Assembly (NCBI GenBank): GCA_046290495.1
Contig: JBKAGT010000006.1
Location: 1 to 64,000, forward strand
Length of the DNA: 64,000 nucleotides
Reading direction: 5' to 3'
DNA from: PGYR01 sp046290495
Lineage (GTDB): Bacteria > Bacteroidota > Ignavibacteria > Kapaibacteriales > UBA2268
Position 1 is the first letter of the stretch. The number at the start of each line of letters is the position of its first letter. The position numbers were made by a program, and so were the translations under genes. A model generated the notes under the pieces. The model searched no databases. It was not told where the DNA came from and was given only the letters and a program-made list of their open reading frames with translations. This document shows, in pieces, positions 1 to 7,057 of the stretch.

Positions 1-16
1 TAGCGTAATTATGTAC

Positions 17-109
17 TTAGTTTTTGACAAATTTCGTAGTTCTTATTATTCCTTTAGCATCAAATATCTTTAAGAAATATGTTCCTGTAGGTAGTTCTTC
101 TAAATCTAA
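17..109 (-). pseudogene. Out-of-frame remnant of a T9SS C-terminal sorting domain
   Basis: Just past the stop of the MbnP-like gene, a shifted frame reads LDLEELPTGTYFLKIFDAKG and then ends FVKN-stop at 17-19. The L-PTGTYFLKI...KF motif is the typical end of a type A T9SS sorting domain. The upstream gene ends in SVAVY, which is where such a domain begins (usually VYPNP). The middle of the domain, roughly 40-50 residues, therefore seems to be missing, with a change of frame at the junction. This is seen directly by translating the reverse complement. Whether it is a real deletion or an assembly error cannot be told here. Confidence 0.75.
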
Positions 110-822
110 TACACTGCTACAGAAGTTATTGCTTCACTTGTAACTACTTCTGACTCAGCAAAGTTGTTTATCAGGTCTCGAATTGGCTGAGAGTTGTTGT
201 AAAAATCATGGTGTACACCGAAAGTAGTCATGTCAACAGGAGCTAATATTTCTTGAATATTGAAGCTAAGATTTATATCTATTGTCCCATTTTCTTCAGT
301 CGAATTTACTGGCAGGCTCAGAGTTCTGAAAGACTCATCACCAAGAATATGAAATTGGAAAGATTTATCATATTCGCCATCGCCATCTGGATCAGAAAAC
401 CCTTCTATAGCCCAAAACCTATATCCAGCACTCCAACCCCAGTGCATAGATGGATTCTTAGGAGCTAATGGGTGGAACATGCTGTATCTATTCGGATCTT
501 TACCAATATTTTCCTCCTCTTCAACACCAAAAGAAATATTGATATTGTCTATGCTGCTAACATTAATGTTGCCTAATGGGTATGAGGGCATGCTTGCATT
601 TGCTAGTATATAGGTGCCATCTAATTGAGTGTCATCTAACTGAAACTCACACATATAGTATTGAAATCGTGATATCTTATACTTTATACCATCCTTGTTT
701 ACATATTCCTTGTCTAATTCGAATGGTACCCCATCTACGTTATAGTTTATGTTAAGATTGACCTCTGCTGCATAAGTGAGGCTAGTAATCAGTAGCAATG
801 TAGTTATTATAATTGTTTTCAT
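106..822 (-). CDS. MbnP-family exported copper-handling protein, C-terminus broken
   Basis: The 238-residue protein has a Sec signal peptide (MKTIIITTLLLITSLTYA, cleavage near residue 18). It then shows the MbnP pattern: an N-terminal strand around VNLNINYNVDG, a KISRFQYYMCEFQL segment, and the conserved MHWGWSAGYRFWAIEG block near residues 128-143. MbnP proteins are periplasmic or surface copper-binding partners of MauG-like dihaem enzymes (MbnH), which oxidise a tryptophan in MbnP. Here it is the last gene of a leftward cluster, 23 bases after the MauG-like gene. The reading frame stops at VAVY, exactly where a T9SS sorting domain would begin, and the end of such a domain lies out of frame at 17-109. 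The intact ancestor was probably a surface-exported MbnP. Confidence 0.8.
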   Translation of the reverse strand: MKTIIITTLLLITSLTYAAEVNLNINYNVDGVPFELDKEYVNKDGIKYKISRFQYYMCEFQLDDTQLDGTYILANASMPSYPLGNINVSSIDNINISFGVEEEENIGKDPNRYSMFHPLAPKNPSMHWGWSAGYRFWAIEGFSDPDGDGEYDKSFQFHILGDESFRTLSLPVNSTEENGTIDINLSFNIQEILAPVDMTTFGVHHDFYNNSQPIRDLINNFAESEVVTSEAITSVAVY

Positions 823-845
823 GTTTATCTCTGATATTTTTTTTA

Positions 846-1943
846 TTATTTATCTTCTTGATATTCTGGATTATTTAGATACACTTGGTCAGTCAATGTT
901 TTCAAAAATGCGATTAAATCATTTTTCTCTTGTACCGTCAAATTCATACCCTCTTTTATGCTGTGCATATTCACATCCAGAGTTGGTGATTCTTTGATAC
1001 CACTATTGTAGTGCTCAATTACTTCTTCCAAAGTTTCAAATCTTCCATCGTGCATATAAGGTCCAGAGACCTCTACATTTCTTAGTGAAGGTGTTTTGAA
1101 TTTAGCATTGTCAGTAGGTCTGTTTGTTACTTTCGCTCTACCCAAATCTGTGAACTCGGATTCTGTATCTAATCCATTATTCATGAATTCATGATTAGAA
1201 AAATCTGCAGAACCATGACAATGAAAGCAATCGGCACCACGCTTTTCACTATTTTCTTCGAATTCAGTAAAAAATAATTCTTTACCTCTTTCCTCCACTT
1301 CAGTGAAAGTAGCTTCTCCACGTTGAACTTTGTCAAATTTTGAGTCACCAGAAACTAAAGTTAACATAAATTGTTCCATTGCCAAACTCATTTTTTCAGA
1401 ATTGACAGATGAATCACCAAAAGCATTGTAAAACATTGTTCTATATTTTTCAGTTGATTCAAGTTTCAATATTACATTCTCCAGCGTTTCCCCCATTTCC
1501 AGAGGGTTTTCTATAGGTCCGAGTGATTGATCACGCAGAAGTTTTGCTCTTCCATCCCAAAAGAATCCTTTGGTGTGATAGAACATGTTGAATATTGGCA
1601 TAGAATTTCTATCTCCAATCTTACCTTCAATACCTTCTGAAAATACTTTTCCCTTATCTGTAAATGCATTCTTTTGTGAGTGACAAGAACCACAAGAAAC
1701 AGTCCCATCTATGGACATCATCTTTTCAAAAAATAACGCTTTGCCTAGCGCTATTCCCTCTACAGTTAGTTGATTGTCAGCAGGTATAATGGGAGGTGGC
1801 AAATTGCTAGGCATTACCAGCTCGAAGGGAGTAGTTTCAAATTTATCTTCTGGCTCTAATGTCCCTTTTTCTTCAGCGCAAGAGTTGAAGATAGTTAGAA
1901 AAGCTGTTGAGACCAAGATTAACAATAAAGATTTTTTTATCAT
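846..1943 (-). CDS. MauG/MbnH-like dihaem cytochrome c peroxidase lipoprotein
   Basis: The 365-residue protein starts with a lipoprotein signal (FNSC lipobox near residue 22). It carries two CxxCH haem sites, CGSCH and CFHCH, in the spacing of the dihaem cytochrome c peroxidase/MauG family. Other family blocks are FFWDGRAKLLRDQSLGPI and the late GPYMHDGRFETLEEVI motif. MbnH enzymes of this family oxidise a tryptophan in MbnP. Flanking MbnP-like genes on both sides favour that role over simple H2O2 detoxification. The start ATG at 1941-1943 touches the stop of the upstream gene, and an AAAGGAGG Shine-Dalgarno lies inside that gene's end, indicating translational coupling. It probably acts in the periplasm, anchored by lipid. 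Confidence 0.88.
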   Translation of the reverse strand: MIKKSLLLILVSTAFLTIFNSCAEEKGTLEPEDKFETTPFELVMPSNLPPPIIPADNQLTVEGIALGKALFFEKMMSIDGTVSCGSCHSQKNAFTDKGKVFSEGIEGKIGDRNSMPIFNMFYHTKGFFWDGRAKLLRDQSLGPIENPLEMGETLENVILKLESTEKYRTMFYNAFGDSSVNSEKMSLAMEQFMLTLVSGDSKFDKVQRGEATFTEVEERGKELFFTEFEENSEKRGADCFHCHGSADFSNHEFMNNGLDTESEFTDLGRAKVTNRPTDNAKFKTPSLRNVEVSGPYMHDGRFETLEEVIEHYNSGIKESPTLDVNMHSIKEGMNLTVQEKNDLIAFLKTLTDQVYLNNPEYQEDK

Positions 1944-2713
1944 TACTCATTACCTCCTTTTATGCTAAAAGCATTTAATAAATTCTCACTAATTTTATTG
2001 CTAAGACCAAAGTCAGCTGCTTTATCAGAGTGAGTTATTGGAGCATTCTCTGTAATATTAATTACATTTGGTGATTCGAAGTACTCGGCTAAATCAAACA
2101 CAATATCCAAATCTTTATCTTCGCTTACACTGAAGTTACTATTTATCTCAATTTCCATCAAGTTTTCATCGAGCCCTATATGATATGCAAAAGCCCCTAT
2201 AAATACTTCATCTTTATAATGAAACCCTTCAACAGAGCAGAAGATAAAACCATCCATCCAATCCCAATATAAGTTGTTAATGATTGGATTTAATGGACTT
2301 TCAGCTGAGAAAGTATTGGGGTTCTGGTGGTTTGTCACTGAGTCTACGCCCAAGTAAAACCTAATGCCACTGTAATTCCCTTCTGGTATGCTATCAAGTG
2401 AAAAGCTTACTCTCTGTTCTGCTAAATTAATATATGCCTTAGACGAGTCAATTATTACTTCATTCCCATCTTTATCAATCAATTTGAAATCAGTCATCAA
2501 ATAGTGAAGTTTTGAGAAAACTATTTCATTCCCTGATGAATTTTTGTGAACAGAAATATCTGGCTCGACTATTTCATTACCGAAGTAATGATTCATGTTA
2601 ACATTTAAAGCGACTTTATCTGGAACACTATTGTTATTTGTACTACTCTCTTCACAGCCAACTATTAAAAGTGCGAAAAAAGTAGCAATGAATGTGAAAT
2701 TTATTAATCTCAT
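1943..2713 (-). CDS. MbnP-family lipoprotein
   Basis: This 256-residue lipoprotein (lipobox LIVGC at about residue 19) has the MbnP layout: LNVNMNHYFGNEIV, then FSKLHYLMTDFKLIDKDG, then the conserved YWDWMDGFIFCSVEGF block near residue 146. It is the first gene of the leftward cluster and overlaps the MauG-like gene by one base. The Trp-rich WDW block is the likely site of the modified tryptophan, by analogy with characterised MbnP; this is inference. The two MbnP-like genes differ in export route (lipid anchor here, probable T9SS tail in the other), so they probably work in different compartments. Confidence 0.8.
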   Translation of the reverse strand: MRLINFTFIATFFALLIVGCEESSTNNNSVPDKVALNVNMNHYFGNEIVEPDISVHKNSSGNEIVFSKLHYLMTDFKLIDKDGNEVIIDSSKAYINLAEQRVSFSLDSIPEGNYSGIRFYLGVDSVTNHQNPNTFSAESPLNPIINNLYWDWMDGFIFCSVEGFHYKDEVFIGAFAYHIGLDENLMEIEINSNFSVSEDKDLDIVFDLAEYFESPNVINITENAPITHSDKAADFGLSNKISENLLNAFSIKGGNE

Positions 2714-2777
2714 AAATATTACTCTTTTTTATTTAATTCAAAAAACTATAAAATGTCAATACATGATATATATTGAA

Positions 2778-2997
2778 TTAAATCAAAAAGCTGCAAATAA
2801 GTGTTAATATGTTTGGTTGATAAGGCCTTAGCCGGACTCGTTTGTAATTGACTGTAGAATCTAGCCAATTGTTTAAATTAAGTATTTGGAAAGTTATGAG
2901 TCGATTTAGTATTGGAGTTATACTGTTATCACCAATGGTTTTACCAGAGATTAAATAATCGTAATTATCATAAGTTAAAAAATCTTTACAACACCCC
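2778..2997 (-). pseudogene. Out-of-frame 3' half of the Cys-rich exported gene
   Basis: Beyond the 13-A tract (coding strand), the frame reached by adding one A reads KGCCKDFLTYDNYDYL and continues without a stop to LICSFLI-stop at 2778-2780. The second Cys-Cys pair and the hydrophobic FLI end match the shape of small exported proteins named for their HYC, CC and PP motifs. Together with the 5' part the full product would be about 155 residues. With 13 A the frame instead ends at 2975. Either the tract is miscounted, or it is a real slippage site or frameshift mutation. Confidence 0.65.
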
Positions 2998-3244
2998 TTT
3001 TTTTTTTTTTGTAATTGATTTTTGGAGCTTTGTTCGGTTTGTCTTTGTTACAACATGATTTGACAACCACAACTTTATGACATTTGTCACACTCGTCTGC
3101 CTCCAACAAGCCTGGAATAACTATTGAGTTCAAAGTATTTTGTGTTTCCCCACAAATATGGGTATTTATGTTGACACCAAGAATCGTAATCAACATAAGT
3201 AACACAATAATAGGAGATAATATTTTTACATATCTTTTTTTCAC
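2975..3244 (-). CDS. Small Cys-rich exported protein (HYC_CC_PP-like), probably frameshifted
   Basis: The 89-residue frame starts at GTG (3242-3244), has a hydrophobic export segment (ILSPIIVLLMLITILG), then THICGET, CDKC and SCCN cysteine motifs. I compare it with small exported Cys-rich proteins of Bacteroidota that carry an HxCG motif near the N-terminus and Cys-Cys pairs later; their function is unknown, but metal binding is plausible. It lies upstream of the MbnP/MbnH cluster on the same strand, which fits copper handling. The frame ends soon after a run of 13 A (K-rich tail), and the matching C-terminal half lies in another frame (2778-2997). The assignment to this family is moderate. 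Confidence 0.55.
   Translation of the reverse strand: MKKRYVKILSPIIVLLMLITILGVNINTHICGETQNTLNSIVIPGLLEADECDKCHKVVVVKSCCNKDKPNKAPKINYKKKKRGVVKIF
2998..3010. repeat. 13-base homopolymer tract inside a gene
   Basis: An uninterrupted run of 13 T on the plus strand (13 A on the coding strand) followed by GGGG in coding sense. It sits exactly where the Cys-rich gene changes frame. With 14 A the gene is open for about 155 codons. With 13 it stops at 2975, and with 12 it stops four codons after the tract (KKKKGVL-stop). Confidence 0.9.
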
Positions 3245-3486
3245 ATTTCAATATAGCAAATAATAAAAACAATCAAAAAATAATAAATATGAGCGACAAG
3301 TTGATTGAGTGGGCTAAAATAAGCGACTAATTAAATAGTAGCTCATATATTATTAAAAATAAGCAATAAAATCAGTTTAAAGATTAGTAATCCAAAAAAA
3401 ATAAGACAAGACTACTTCTCAATATTTAATATATTAGATTCATAAGATTGACAATTTACCAAATACCACACCTTATAGCATAAACA

Positions 3487-4785
3487 ATGGGCATTGAACT
3501 TACTATAGAATTTAGAAAAGCATTAGATATATTAGAAAATACAAATGATAGCGTATTTATAACAGGGAAAGCAGGTACTGGTAAATCAACATTGTTACGA
3601 GAATTCACATCTAAGACAGAAAAGCAGTTCGTAGTTGTAGCGCCAACAGGAATAGCAGCATTGAATGTAAATGGTCAGACAATTCACTCTTTCTTCCGAT
3701 TTAAGCCAGTCAAGTTCGATCCAGAAAACTTAAAAGCAGATTATAGAAAGGATCTATTCGAAGAGTTAGACACACTGATAATAGATGAAGTGTCTATGGT
3801 CCGTTCTGATCTAATGCATGGTATCGACTTAGCGCTGAGGAAGAACAGAAATCGCCCTACAGAACCGTTCGGTGGAGTGCAGATGGTGTTCGTTGGTGAT
3901 TTGTATCAGCTACCCCCTGTGATGAGAAATGATGAAAGAGAAGCTATATATGAAAAGTATGGTGGTGAACAATTTTTCGACGCGCCTGTTTTCAAAGAAT
4001 ATGGCTATCACTTTGTTGAGCTCACTCATATATTTAGGCAAGATGAGTCAGAAGTTACTTTCAAAAAACTGCTGGATGACATCAGGATAAATAAAATCAC
4101 AGACGATGATATAGCACTGCTTAACTCCAGACACAGAAGCAAGGTAGGGATTCCTAAAACAGCCACTTTCCTCACCTCACTCAGGCGAACCGCCGCGAAT
4201 ATAAACAAGCAAAAGTTAGACGAGTTGAGCACGAAAGAATATATGTTCGAGGGAGAGCTGACCGGAAAGTATGAAAAATATGCTGATATGGACGAGGCAA
4301 AGTTGGACTCAAAACTCCCTGCTCCATATAGATTAATACTCAAGGAAGGTGCACAGGTAATGATGCTCAAAAATGACTCGCAGTTCAGATGGGTGAACGG
4401 AAGTATCGGTACAATTACAAAAATCGATGGTGAGGACATATATGTGGAGATAGGTGGCAGTGACTTTTTAGTAGAGCCAGAAACATGGCAAGAAGTAAAG
4501 TTCGAACACAACAAGAAAACAGAAGCAATAGAAAGTAAGACTGCTGCAGAATTTATACAATACCCAATGCAGTTAGCATACGCCATAACAATACACAAAA
4601 GCCAAGGAAAGACATTCGACAATGTAATAATAGACGTAGGATATGGAGCATTTGCCCACGGACAGGTCTATGTGGCACTTAGCAGATGTCGGTCACTAAA
4701 CGGTGTTGTGCTAAATACTACTATCAGCAAGAAAGATATTATCATTAACGATAGAGTTGCTGACTACTATAGTAAGATGAGGTAA
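3487..4785 (+). CDS. PIF1-like ATP-dependent DNA helicase
   Basis: The 432-residue protein is a superfamily 1B helicase of the PIF1/RecD2-like type. Walker A GKAGTGKST lies at about residues 27-35, Walker B LIIDEVSM at about 97-104, the GDLYQLPPV motif at about 138-146, and the C-terminal UvrD-like motif ITIHKSQGKTFD with a final VALSRC block. It probably unwinds DNA 5'-to-3' during replication or repair, or at G-quadruplex DNA, as PIF1 proteins do. It lies alone, upstream of and convergent with the flotillin gene, leaving an 8-base gap between their ends. No accessory domain follows the helicase core. Confidence 0.9.
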   Translation: MGIELTIEFRKALDILENTNDSVFITGKAGTGKSTLLREFTSKTEKQFVVVAPTGIAALNVNGQTIHSFFRFKPVKFDPENLKADYRKDLFEELDTLIIDEVSMVRSDLMHGIDLALRKNRNRPTEPFGGVQMVFVGDLYQLPPVMRNDEREAIYEKYGGEQFFDAPVFKEYGYHFVELTHIFRQDESEVTFKKLLDDIRINKITDDDIALLNSRHRSKVGIPKTATFLTSLRRTAANINKQKLDELSTKEYMFEGELTGKYEKYADMDEAKLDSKLPAPYRLILKEGAQVMMLKNDSQFRWVNGSIGTITKIDGEDIYVEIGGSDFLVEPETWQEVKFEHNKKTEAIESKTAAEFIQYPMQLAYAITIHKSQGKTFDNVIIDVGYGAFAHGQVYVALSRCRSLNGVVLNTTISKKDIIINDRVADYYSKMR

Positions 4786-4793
4786 GAGATTAA

Positions 4794-6293
4794 TTACTCT
4801 TGCTCATCATCTTTGTATCCATCATTTTCTGAGTTGAGATTTTCGTCTATCTCTTCAACAGTTTCTTCTACTTTATTTTCTGATTTTGTAGCATTTTCTT
4901 CTGTATTGCTCTCTAAATCTTTTCCTTTCAAAAAGTCTGGAAGTTGCATGCCTGCCATATTAAACATTTCTTGAAGCGGTGGCACAGATTTGTACAAACC
5001 CGAAATGAAATTTGAAGTTGAAGTGTTACCGTCTTTACCATTTCCGCTATCCCAAACAGTAACCTTATCAATTTTGATATTCTTTATTGCATCTGCTTGA
5101 GTCTTAATTAATTCTGGAAGTTTGTCAGCAACTAACAATAGTACGGCATCTTTAGAATTATTCCCTGCTGCTTTCACTACTCTGTCCAAACCTTCAGCTT
5201 GTTTTGTCAAAATCTCATATAAACCTTTTGCCTCAGCTTCTTTCTTCAAGAATATTGCATCTGCTTCACCTTTTGCAATTCTTCTGATTTTCTCCGCTGC
5301 AGCTTCGGCTTCTATTTCAATTTTACGTTTATCGATTTCTGCTGGTACAATTATATCAGCACCCTGTTCTGCCTTTTTACGTTGAGCTCTTGCATCCTCG
5401 GCAATTTTTTCAGCGGCATAAGACTCTTCTAGTGCTTTTGCTGCTTGTACTTTCTCAGTTGCTTCTGCTATTCTCGTTGCTTCTGCAACTCTTGATCTTC
5501 TTTCTGCATCGGAGTTAGCTACTTGAATCTTAGCTTTGTTCTCTCCTTCTACTGCTTGTGCATCAGCTGCAGCTACTTGCACTCTCTCGTCTTGAACAGC
5601 TTGAGCTTGACCAATTGCCCCATCTCTATCTTTCTGCGCTACTGATATAATTGCATCATTTATAGCTTTTGCAGCCGCCTCTTTACCAAGAGCTTCGATA
5701 TAGCCAGATTCATCATCAATATCAGTGATGTTCACGTTTATCAACTTCAGACCTACCTTCTTAAGCTCGGCTTCAACACTAAGCGTAATATGAGATAGGA
5801 ATTTATCGCGGTCAATATTTATCTCTTCTATGTCCATAGACGCTACTACTAAACGCAGCTGACCAAATATAATCTCTTGAGCTAAATCCTTTATCATATC
5901 TTGATTCAATCCTAGTAATCTTTCTGCTGCATTTTGCATAATGCTTGGCTCTGTAGATATACCAATAGTAAACCTAGAGGGAACATTTACCCTGATATTC
6001 TGCTTACTCAATGCATTCAATAGATTAACTTCCAATGAAATTGGTGTTAGGTGCAGAAATGCATAGTCTTGAATGATAGGCCAGATAAAAGCTGCACCAC
6101 CGTGCACACATTTAGCAGATGTTTGACCACCAGTCTTACCAAATACAACTAATATTTTATCTGAGGGGCATCTCTTATATCTTCTGAACATAGAAAATAT
6201 AAAGACTACTAATATCACTACAACAGCGACAACAATATATACCCCAGATGGACCTTGATTCTGTAATAACAGCATTAAACTTAATAGATTCAT
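4794..6293 (-). CDS. floT: Flotillin-like SPFH-domain membrane protein
   Basis: The 499-residue protein has one N-terminal membrane segment (VYIVVAVVVILVVFIFSMF, about residues 19-37). An SPFH/Band 7 domain follows (about 45-220), then a long Ala/Glu/Lys-rich coiled coil (about 230-360) with the EAEAAAEKIRRIAKGEADAI pattern of flotillins, and an acidic C-terminal tail. Flotillins scaffold ordered membrane microdomains. The NfeD-like gene directly upstream (12-base gap) repeats the yuaF-floT arrangement of Bacillus, and the pair is probably one operon read leftward. The acidic tail after the usual flotillin end is the only unusual part. Confidence 0.9.
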   Translation of the reverse strand: MNLLSLMLLLQNQGPSGVYIVVAVVVILVVFIFSMFRRYKRCPSDKILVVFGKTGGQTSAKCVHGGAAFIWPIIQDYAFLHLTPISLEVNLLNALSKQNIRVNVPSRFTIGISTEPSIMQNAAERLLGLNQDMIKDLAQEIIFGQLRLVVASMDIEEINIDRDKFLSHITLSVEAELKKVGLKLINVNITDIDDESGYIEALGKEAAAKAINDAIISVAQKDRDGAIGQAQAVQDERVQVAAADAQAVEGENKAKIQVANSDAERRSRVAEATRIAEATEKVQAAKALEESYAAEKIAEDARAQRKKAEQGADIIVPAEIDKRKIEIEAEAAAEKIRRIAKGEADAIFLKKEAEAKGLYEILTKQAEGLDRVVKAAGNNSKDAVLLLVADKLPELIKTQADAIKNIKIDKVTVWDSGNGKDGNTSTSNFISGLYKSVPPLQEMFNMAGMQLPDFLKGKDLESNTEENATKSENKVEETVEEIDENLNSENDGYKDDEQE

Positions 6294-6305
6294 AATTTTA
6301 TTTTC

Positions 6306-6887
6306 TTATTTTGATAATTTCTTTACTAATAATAGCTCTGAGCTAACAACTTCAACTACTTGCACTAGAGTTGTGGTAGTTAAATCAAAACTCTCGTCTG
6401 TTATAGCTTCTAATTCTCTTAAACTTCCTTGAACTTTTATTTGTATCTTTCCTATTTTAGATCTGCTCGCTCCAATAGTCATATAGACTTTGCCGATCTG
6501 GCCAACGGCATTTTTTATATTCAATGTGCCAGACTCAACCAGTTTACCCATCCAATAAAATAACATAGAAGTGAGGAACATCATGATAATACCCGCGATG
6601 GTAGAAATCACAATAGTCATAGCGGTGGACAGGCCCGCATCGATGCAAGTGATACCAGTCCAACCAAAGATTGTGAAAAATGCGATTACATTTTTGAAAG
6701 TGAAAAACTGAAAACCGACTCCACCGTCTTCTCCGGTATCAGAAATCTCAATATCAGACTCCATGTCAACATCACCACCACCAATGAATGTCATGATAAA
6801 TATTACAACAAAAATGGCAGAACCTATCAGTGCTATATACCAATAGGTTTGTTCTATCGTTGTCATGCTAGAAAAGAATTCGGACAT
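6306..6887 (-). CDS. NfeD/YuaF-like membrane protein
   Basis: The 193-residue protein has an N-terminal membrane segment (about residues 16-36), an acidic loop, two further membrane segments (about 65-115), and a C-terminal OB-fold-like domain (about 125-193, with GQIGKVYMTI). This is the short NfeD form that lacks the ClpP-like protease domain. NfeD proteins pair with flotillin/SPFH proteins, and here the flotillin gene follows 12 bases later on the same strand. The start near 6887 is followed by a normal hydrophobic segment and lies well clear of the divergent P-ATPase gene. Confidence 0.82.
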   Translation of the reverse strand: MSEFFSSMTTIEQTYWYIALIGSAIFVVIFIMTFIGGGDVDMESDIEISDTGEDGGVGFQFFTFKNVIAFFTIFGWTGITCIDAGLSTAMTIVISTIAGIIMMFLTSMLFYWMGKLVESGTLNIKNAVGQIGKVYMTIGASRSKIGKIQIKVQGSLRELEAITDESFDLTTTTLVQVVEVVSSELLLVKKLSK

Positions 6888-7057
6888 AGTGTTTTACTTT
6901 TTTTATAGATAGTATTTTGAATATACACCATTTAAATAATATAGACAATAAATATTTGAGTAATCGGCTCTTAATGGGCATTTTCAATCAAAATTCAAGT
7001 AAAAACTATCTATATTCGTAGTAGCTATTATGCCACAAAAAGAAAATAATATTTGGG

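Noticed and set aside
2714..2777. Possible gene in the gap before the MbnP cluster
   Set aside because: AT-rich, no frame of note; it most likely holds the cluster promoter, but no clear box is visible.
3087..3272. 61-codon frame upstream of and overlapping the Cys-rich gene
   Set aside because: Different frame from the gene with an export signal and Cys motifs; low-complexity translation.
4026..4622. 198-codon frame on the minus strand within the helicase gene
   Set aside because: It is antisense to a strong, motif-rich helicase; the translation has no recognisable domain.
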